NCBI RefSeq assembly: GCF_013369385.1
Contig: NZ_SZTO01000005.1
Location: forward strand, 62,001 to 126,000
DNA length: 64,000 nt
Direction of reading: 5' to 3'
From: Vibrio sp. 05-20-BW147
GTDB lineage: Bacteria; Pseudomonadota; Gammaproteobacteria; Enterobacterales; Vibrionaceae
In this document: positions 58,874 to 64,000 of the stretch, in pieces
Position numbering within the stretch: position 1 is the stretch's first letter
Layout of the letters: the number at the start of each line of letters is the position of its first letter
Made by a program: the position numbers and the translations under genes
The notes under the pieces: model-generated
The model's input: the letters and a program-made list of their open reading frames with translations, nothing else
Told to the model about the DNA's origin: nothing
The model's database searches: none

Positions 58874-59179
58874 CTAAGCGTAGGTTTTGGGGGATTTTTG
58901 CATTCCCTTGCCGATCACGACTCTGATCACTGCTCCAAGTAGAACCGGAGTCAGTAAAAAGTCCCAATTTTGCCCTGTCATCATAATCAGCAACGGATTC
59001 GCACCCGCACGTGGGTGCGTAGTTTTCGTCAGCAGCATTGCTGAGACGGCGAGGCCGCTCGCGAGCGCCAAGCTTACGGGGTTCCCCCCTGTCTAGTAAG
59101 CAAAAAATAGCCCAACAAACGCGGTGATGGCGCAATGCATAAACATCTTCAATCGACTGCAACGATGAAGCACAAACGG
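58874..59179 (-). pseudogene. HPP-family membrane protein remnant
   Basis: Reading the minus strand in one frame from about 59179 gives CSRLKMFMHCAITAFVGLFF, an in-frame TAG at 59093-59095, then TGGNPVSLALASGLAVSAML and a C-terminal membrane segment (LLTPVLLGAVIRVVIGKG). This is the C-terminal half of an HPP-family protein, but the HPPAGA motif reads HPRAGA, a stop interrupts the frame, and the N-terminal half is missing because the porin terminator begins there. The family includes nitrite-transport-like membrane proteins. Clearly inactive. Confidence 0.7.
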
Positions 59180-59187
59180 ATACGATG

Positions 59188-59213
59188 AAAAAAAGCCCGG
59201 CGTTGAGCCGGGC
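59188..59213 (-). terminator. Terminator of the OprD-type porin gene
   Basis: GCCCGGC (59195-59201) with GCCGGGC (59207-59213). On the minus strand it is followed by seven T. Confidence 0.85.
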
Positions 59214-59239
59214 AAAATACAGTGGAATGAGAGGTTAAA

Positions 59240-60664
59240 TTATTTGAGTTTTACGCTGTATGAAATCAGCACTTTTGTATCGTTACGATCCGCTTTGTGT
59301 ACGATGTCGTCGCCACGGAATTTGCTGCGGAAGGTGCGAATATTTAGGCCTTCCAATGCGCCATCCATGAACTTGTAGCCGATGTTCCAATCGAAAGAAT
59401 GCATAGAGCCATCGTACTCTTTCTCGGTTAAGCTTGAGCGAACATTGGTACCGTAGTTACCACCGATACCCGCGGTCAGCTCTGGCAGATCCCAGCTGGC
59501 AAAGTTGTAGTTCAGTGCCAATTTAACCGCTTTGGTGCCATCTACGCTGTAGTCTTCTAGGCCTGAGGTGGTTTGCTGGAAGTTACGGTTATCCGAGTTA
59601 GCCCACGGGGTGAGGCGGAAGTTGTAACCTACTTCTTGACCACCGGTGTCGGTGCTGCTGACGCCCGCAATCCAAGTAAAGCCGCCGTGCTTGATGTTGG
59701 CGCCAAGGCCTAGGTAGCTTTGCGCTTCTTCTCTGTTTAGTTTATAGCTCGTCGTTAGCTCATTCTTTTCGAGAATTGAACCGTGGTAAAATGCGCTTAA
59801 GCCCACTTTGGCCAAACCAAGATCGAAATCGTATTTCCCTAAAGCTTGCCAGTTTTGGCGGAAGTCTTTACCCACACCGTAACCGACGTCAATTTGGCCT
59901 TGATCGAACTTATAGATCGCACCCAGCGTTTGGATGTGGTCTATCGCTGTGTTGGTGGTGTCAGCACCTTTCACTTGGTTTTGATGCCCTTTGGTGGTCA
60001 ACGGCAAAAACTCTTTGCGCCAATCGTTTTTAAACTGATCTGCAATTGCGTAGCCGACAACCAAGTTACCAAAATGTGCTTTGGCTTCTAGGCCGCGATA
60101 AGCGTGTGGGTTTAGGCCCCAGCTAGAGCGGATGGTACCAATGTTGATTTGGGTGTAACCACCACGCAGAGCAAGGCCAACATCGTCGTTACCAAACTTC
60201 GCTTTCAGTGCGGCAACAGAAACAGCGGCATAAGATTTGTCACATGCTTGGCCATTGTAAGCTGGGTTATTAGCACATTCGTGATCGCGGTAAAGGATTT
60301 CCGACATGCCCGTGGTGTTGCCAATTTGCAAGTTGGTGTTCGCCCAGATATCCAGACCGATGGTGTCTTTGAAGTAGCCTGATTTGTAGTCCCACGCCAG
60401 TTGTAGAGTTTGGTTTTCAATTTGTGGCGACCATTCACCCGTGGTCATGTTTTTCTGTTCGCGGTCACGAATGTATAGAAATGAGTGTAGACGAGAGGTC
60501 GAACCGTCGTAAAACGCCTGTTTGGCTTCAGCGGCTAGGTCAACCGCCGCGACACTCTGGTTACGAACATCGTTTGGGTCGACATCATTGGCGAAAACAG
60601 TACCGGAAGTTAGGGCGGCCAGTACAGCGGTAGAGATCAGAGATAGATTGATTCTATGTTGCAT
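59240..60664 (-). CDS. OprD-family outer-membrane porin
   Basis: About 474 residues from the ATG at 60664; two other in-frame ATGs (60670 and 60679) are possible. Signal peptide (MQHRINLSLISTAVLAAL, cleavage after VFA), then a beta-barrel with OprD-type sequence (FLYIRDREQKNMTTGEWSPQ, LRGGYTQINIGTIRSSWGLN). The sequence ends SYSVKLK, without a terminal aromatic. OprD porins take up amino acids or oligosaccharides. An operator box lies about 80 bp upstream, placing it in the sulfatase regulon as the outer-membrane entry route. Confidence 0.83.
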   Translation of the reverse strand: MQHRINLSLISTAVLAALTSGTVFANDVDPNDVRNQSVAAVDLAAEAKQAFYDGSTSRLHSFLYIRDREQKNMTTGEWSPQIENQTLQLAWDYKSGYFKDTIGLDIWANTNLQIGNTTGMSEILYRDHECANNPAYNGQACDKSYAAVSVAALKAKFGNDDVGLALRGGYTQINIGTIRSSWGLNPHAYRGLEAKAHFGNLVVGYAIADQFKNDWRKEFLPLTTKGHQNQVKGADTTNTAIDHIQTLGAIYKFDQGQIDVGYGVGKDFRQNWQALGKYDFDLGLAKVGLSAFYHGSILEKNELTTSYKLNREEAQSYLGLGANIKHGGFTWIAGVSSTDTGGQEVGYNFRLTPWANSDNRNFQQTTSGLEDYSVDGTKAVKLALNYNFASWDLPELTAGIGGNYGTNVRSSLTEKEYDGSMHSFDWNIGYKFMDGALEGLNIRTFRSKFRGDDIVHKADRNDTKVLISYSVKLK

Positions 60665-60742
60665 ATCCATATATTCCATTTTTGTGTATAGGAGAATTCT
60701 ATTTGCGATGTGAATATTATTGATATTTGTGATTATTTAAAC

Positions 60743-60757
60743 TGAAACATCGTTTTG
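60743..60757 (-). promoter_or_regulatory. KdgR-like operator box upstream of the OprD porin
   Basis: TGAAACATCGTTTTG matches the island box layout (TGAAA, five-base spacer ending in G, TTTYR). Confidence 0.55.
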
Positions 60758-61038
60758 TGTTTTAAAAACCGGATGTTCATCAAAAATAAAAGATTATTGT
60801 GATTTCCGTTTATGCTCTCTGTTTCTTATGGTTTTTTCTGTCTTAAATTAAAAAATTGAGCAAGGATAAATAGGGAGATAAGACGACTTTGTTGTGCGGT
60901 TCGTTTAAATACAGTGATTCATCTGTAGGTAGGGTTATCTGTTGGAAGTGATTTTTTGATGAATTTGGATTTTTGTTAAGTTTTTGATTTTTATTTTGTT
61001 TGTTGGTTTTGTTGAGGGTGTGGAAAAGAGAAAGAATA

Positions 61039-61060
61039 AGAGCCCCATAAGGGGCTCTTA
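61039..61060 (-). terminator. Minus-strand terminator with no intact gene upstream
   Basis: AAGAGCCCC-TTAT-GGGGCTCTT followed on the minus strand by a T-rich tail. It lies about 34 bp beyond the stop of an open stretch at 61094-61273 that has no start codon. Confidence 0.7.
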
Positions 61061-61093
61061 AAGATTGCAAACAATATCTAGGAAAACTGTCAG

Positions 61094-61340
61094 CTATATC
61101 CAATTTTCACTAATAACTACTTTCATAGGGCCAATATCAATGAAAATTCGCGTGGAGTTGTCGACGATTTTATTTGCAAATTTTGAATAGAGTGATTGCT
61201 CTTTTATGTTTCTACTGTCACGTCTAAATAATCGATATGCAATACCTTTTAATGAATAGTGTGATTGTATCTTTTATTTTATTGATGAATGCTTCTGCTC
61301 TGGCTTCAATTAATCTGTGCAGTAATCTCTCAAATTTTGA
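61094..61340 (-). pseudogene. Possible frameshifted gene remnant on the minus strand
   Basis: About 59 codons without an N-terminal start read as a plausible C-terminus (SKFANKIVDNSTRIFIDIG, then VVISENWI) ending at a TAG (61094-61096), directly before a terminator. A second frame just upstream (near 61245-61340) reads ERLLHRLIEARAEAFINKIK and would join it after a frameshift. The AT-rich composition makes chance openness possible. No family recognised. Confidence 0.3.
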
Positions 61341-61376
61341 CCGATGCTAGCATTCACTTACCCATTTAATCCATTT

Positions 61377-61447
61377 TGAAATGATGTTTTATAATCAAAA
61401 TCACATAATTCAAATCAATTAATCATTAAAAATGAAAAGATGTTTCG
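61377..61447. promoter_or_regulatory. Two KdgR-like operator boxes
   Basis: TGAAATGATGTTTTA (61377-61391) and TGAAAAGATGTTTCG (61433-61447). They lie 55-120 bp before the orphan C-terminus at 61500 and about 340 bp before the SulP gene. Confidence 0.6.
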
Positions 61448-61499
61448 TTTCTATTGATTGGTTTGGCTTGGTTGTTTATAGTTCTGGCATTCACGCTGT

Positions 61500-61625
61500 T
61501 TATGTGTGCCTTTTCGATTGAATAGCGGCTACTTCAACGTGTTGGGGTATGTGAACAAAGTAAGCCAACGTCGTGGTGGAAAGCGCCATGACAGCGGTTT
61601 TGACGTGAAAATTAACCACTTTTAA
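61500..61625 (+). pseudogene. Orphan C-terminal remnant, possibly of an outer-membrane beta-barrel
   Basis: An open frame of about 41 codons with no start codon and good Vibrio codon use (NSGYFNVLGYVNKVSQRRGG, then GFDVKINHF) stops at TAA 61623-61625. The C-terminal alternating hydrophobic pattern ending in Phe fits an outer-membrane protein end. It begins about 50 bp after the operator pair, as if most of a regulon gene had been deleted. Confidence 0.4.
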
Positions 61626-61706
61626 GCATGCCTCTGCTACCTGCTAAGCAACGCAATGACGGTGTTTTGTGAGGACCAACCAATGGTAGCAGAGGCCGCT
61701 GCTTAA
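61622..61706 (+). repeat. Long interrupted inverted repeat in the SulP leader
   Basis: TTAAGCA (61622-61628) and GCCTCTGCTACC (61630-61641) pair with GGTAGCAGAGGC (61685-61696) and TGCTTAA (61700-61706), enclosing a 43-base loop. Nineteen base pairs in all. It ends 78 bp before the SulP ATG and could be a leader RNA structure or a mobile-element scar. Confidence 0.6.
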
Positions 61707-61784
61707 CCGTTGGCAAGCGCGTTACCCCACCAGTGCGCGCTTTCATCTTCCTTTTTGAAATCGACAGTTGTTAGAGGAATAGTG

Positions 61785-63416
61785 ATGCGCGCTGTGAAAC
61801 ACCGCCAACTATCGCTGCTTTTTCCCTTTTTAAAGTGGTTACCAAAGGTCAACGCTCAATCGTTGCAAGCCGATTTTTGGGCTGGCCTGACTGGGGCGAT
61901 TATTGTTCTGCCGCAAGGCATTGCTTATGCGATGATTGCAGGATTGCCTGCTGAGTTTGGCTTGTACACCGCCATCATTCCGGCGATTTTGGCCTCATTG
62001 TTTGGTTCTTCCCATCATCTTATTTCTGGCCCAACGGCGGCACTTTCGGTGATTGTTTTTACCACGGTTAGCCAGTTCGCAGAGCCGAGCACACCGCTTT
62101 ATATCCAGCTCTGTTTCACCTTGACCCTATGCGCAGGCGTTATTCAATTGCTGTTTGGTTTGCTGCGTTTTGGCGCAGTGGTGAATTTTGTGTCCCATTC
62201 GGTGGTGCTGGGTTTTACCGCTGGGGCGGCGATTGTGATTGGCGTGAGCCAGTTAAAACACGTACTGGGTTTGCAGTACAGTTCTGGCGAAACCGCGATT
62301 GAAAACTTGCTGCTGCTGGGGAGTAATGTTGTTCACTTTGATGCCAAAGAGCTGTCAGTCGGTATGGTCACCATCGTGGTGTGCGTAATGTGCAAACGAA
62401 TCTGGCCGAAGCTCCCCCATATGCTACTAGCGACACTAGCCTCAATGGCTTTTGCCTTGTGGATGAATCACGCAGGATACCCAGTTTTGATGGTGAGCGA
62501 GGTGAGCAGCCGTTCTCTCAGCCTCTCCTCGCCATTTGCTGGATTGAGCCATGTTGAACCCATGCTAGGAGGGATTGTCGCGGTGGCGATGCTCGGTTTA
62601 GTCGAAGCGATTTCAATCAGCCGCTCAGTCGCGCTCAAATCACGTCAACCACTGGACAGCAACCAAGAGTTTGTTGGTCAAGGTCTCTCCAATATTGTGG
62701 GATCGTTTTTCTCTTGTTACGTCTCTTCCGGTTCGTTTACGCGTAGTGGCGTTAACTACAGCAGTGGCGCGAAAACACCATTAGCGGCGGTATTTGCTGC
62801 GCTTTTATTGTTGGTGATCATGCTGCTGTTTGCCCCTTATGCAGCCTACATTCCCATCGCGGGGATGGGCGGCTTACTCTTGGTGGTTGCCTGGTATTTA
62901 GTCGATGTTCACCACATTACCACCATCGTCAAACACGACAAAAAGGAAGCGGTGGTATTGATTGCCACCTGTTTGGCGGCGCTGTTTCTTCATCTTGAAC
63001 TCTCCATCTATGTCGGCGTTGGCGCTTCGCTGTTTTTTTATCTACGTAAAACCTCGCGCCCAGCGATTGAACGGCTGAGTCATGATGAGCTGAACCTTGA
63101 ACAGCAGGACGACATTGCGGTAATCCGTATTAATGGCTCGATATTTTTTGGCTGCGTGCAATATCTTCATCAAGAGATGCAGAACGTCAGTGCTAAGCAT
63201 CTGATTATTCTCGGCCGAGGCATCAACTTTATTGATCACCTTGGGGTGCAAATGCTTGAAGACTATGTTTCTACCAGCGGTCGAACTGTCTATTTTTGTC
63301 GCTTTAAAGCCAACGCCAAAGCGTCCCTGCTAAAGGGGGCATCATCGGTTCGAGAAGAACATTTTTCCGAACGATTGACGCCGCTGTTAAATCAAATTTG
63401 TAAGAGGTCATTATGA
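61785..63416 (+). CDS. SulP-family anion transporter with C-terminal STAS domain
   Basis: 543 residues from the ATG at 61785 (AGAGGA upstream); the frame is open to 61710 but that extension is not family-like. SulP signature GLTGAIIVLPQGIAYAMIAG near the N-terminus, about 12-14 membrane helices, then a STAS domain from about residue 440 (IAVIRINGSIFFG, LIILGRGINFIDHLGVQ). Transports sulfate, bicarbonate or other anions; in a desulfation cluster it may handle sulfate released in the cytosol. Its TGA overlaps the galE ATG (ATGA). Confidence 0.9.
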   Translation: MRAVKHRQLSLLFPFLKWLPKVNAQSLQADFWAGLTGAIIVLPQGIAYAMIAGLPAEFGLYTAIIPAILASLFGSSHHLISGPTAALSVIVFTTVSQFAEPSTPLYIQLCFTLTLCAGVIQLLFGLLRFGAVVNFVSHSVVLGFTAGAAIVIGVSQLKHVLGLQYSSGETAIENLLLLGSNVVHFDAKELSVGMVTIVVCVMCKRIWPKLPHMLLATLASMAFALWMNHAGYPVLMVSEVSSRSLSLSSPFAGLSHVEPMLGGIVAVAMLGLVEAISISRSVALKSRQPLDSNQEFVGQGLSNIVGSFFSCYVSSGSFTRSGVNYSSGAKTPLAAVFAALLLLVIMLLFAPYAAYIPIAGMGGLLLVVAWYLVDVHHITTIVKHDKKEAVVLIATCLAALFLHLELSIYVGVGASLFFYLRKTSRPAIERLSHDELNLEQQDDIAVIRINGSIFFGCVQYLHQEMQNVSAKHLIILGRGINFIDHLGVQMLEDYVSTSGRTVYFCRFKANAKASLLKGASSVREEHFSERLTPLLNQICKRSL

Positions 63417-64000
63417 AAGTACTTGTGACGGGGGGCTGTGGCTACATTGGCAGTCACGCTTGTGTCGCTTTGGTCCGCGCGGGGCATCAGCCGATCGTGC
63501 TGGATAACTTCAGCAACAGCCACCCCAATGTGGTGGCACGAATCGAAACGTTGATTGGTCAACCGTTGGTGGTGTATCAGGGCGACATTCGTGACCGACT
63601 GGTGCTGGATGCTATTTTTGATCAACACGAGATTGGCGCCGTGATGCATTTTGCTGGCTTAAAAGCGGTCGGGGAGTCGGTCGAAAAACCGCTGGAGTAT
63701 TACGACAACAACCTGACCGGGACGTTGAACTTGCTTGCCGCGATGCGTGTGGCGCATGTTCATCGGTTGATTTTCAGCTCATCGGCCACCGTTTATGGCG
63801 ACCCCAAAACCGTGCCCATTACGGAGGCGGCCCCAACGGGTGCCACCACCAATCCTTACGGCACCAGCAAACATATGGTGGAACGCTGCTTAAGCGATTT
63901 TTCCGCCGCCAACCCCGACTGGAGCATTACCTTACTGCGCTATTTTAACCCTATCGGTGCGCACCCCAGCGGCTTGATTGGCGAAGACCCGAGCGGCATA
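63413..64000 (+). CDS. galE: UDP-glucose 4-epimerase, 3' end cut by window edge
   Basis: The first 196 codons are visible. NAD-binding Rossmann motif GGCGYIGSHA at residues 7-16, the FAGLKAVGES segment, catalytic SSATVYG and the YGTSK motif (Tyr and Lys of the active site), then LLRYFNPIGAHPSG. All are diagnostic of GalE. Interconverts UDP-Glc/UDP-Gal, and in many bacteria UDP-GlcNAc/UDP-GalNAc. The start overlaps the SulP stop by 4 bp, implying co-transcription, so it may be part of the island's sugar pathway. Confidence 0.92.
   Translation, partial: MKVLVTGGCGYIGSHACVALVRAGHQPIVLDNFSNSHPNVVARIETLIGQPLVVYQGDIRDRLVLDAIFDQHEIGAVMHFAGLKAVGESVEKPLEYYDNNLTGTLNLLAAMRVAHVHRLIFSSSATVYGDPKTVPITEAAPTGATTNPYGTSKHMVERCLSDFSAANPDWSITLLRYFNPIGAHPSGLIGEDPSGI

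Noticed and set aside
58806-59162. A 118-codon ORF over the HPP remnant
   Set aside because: It is in a different frame from the recognisable HPP sequence and its translation has no membrane segments.
60843-61103. 86-codon minus-strand ORF after the OprD porin promoter region
   Set aside because: Spans the clear minus-strand terminator at 61039-61060 and is Asn/Lys-rich low-complexity sequence.
61622-61706. Integron attC site (superintegron repeat)
   Set aside because: The inverted repeat lacks the paired RYYYAAC and GTTRRRY core sites at its ends, and no integron cassette structure surrounds it.

Overview
The window reads as a chromosome segment of a marine Vibrio, most likely Vibrio vulnificus chromosome II. 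Several things point there: Vibrio-type proteins throughout, the vqmA quorum-sensing locus with an upstream small-RNA gene, a second groESL copy, a putA/putP proline operon, and a sulfatase/ABC-transporter block matching what I recall of the clinical-lineage 33-kb 'region XII' island. The species is an inference; the genus is well supported. No rRNA, tRNA, CRISPR array or intact insertion sequence was seen.

Layout. 1-7.35 kb: signalling. A chemoreceptor-like protein (cut by the left edge), a STAS anti-anti-sigma protein and a response regulator with phosphatase and kinase domains form a partner-switching operon. A FapA-family (DUF342) protein and an OmpR/histidine-kinase pair follow. 7.4-14.5 kb: amino-sugar uptake, with nagE, a histidine phosphatase, a general porin, murP, murQ and the divergent regulator murR. 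14.6-21.5 kb: a secreted amidohydrolase, an rRNA methyltransferase, a maltose-type acetyltransferase, the sigma32-driven groES2-groEL2 operon and a flavodoxin-like protein. 21.7-31 kb: an all-minus-strand Lap-type adhesin-control and type I secretion module (LapC-, LapG-, LapD- and LapB-like), then a DctB/DctD-like two-component pair whose regulator lacks the sigma54-contact motif.

31.2-42 kb: pdxH, vqmA with its upstream sRNA vqmR (found from a terminator, a hairpin and the VqmA palindrome), an AraC regulator, the putA - ALDH-like - putP operon, two small proteins, an Lrp-type regulator and a DUF445 protein.

42.2-64 kb: an accessory catabolic island. It has three sulfatases without signal peptides, an anaerobic sulfatase-maturating radical-SAM enzyme, a DUF2264 protein, a family-5 ABC importer (binding protein, two permeases, fused ATPase), a chemoreceptor, an OprD-type porin, a SulP anion transporter and the start of galE. 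Nine copies of one palindromic operator, TGAAA-N5-TTTCA with the last spacer base always G, sit in front of these transcription units and resemble KdgR boxes. The simplest reading is one regulon for uptake of a sulfated, probably uronate-containing oligosaccharide: entry through the porin and ABC importer, then cytoplasmic desulfation and hydrolysis. The spaces between island genes hold decayed gene pieces (an HPP-family pseudogene and orphan C-termini), consistent with a mosaic region.
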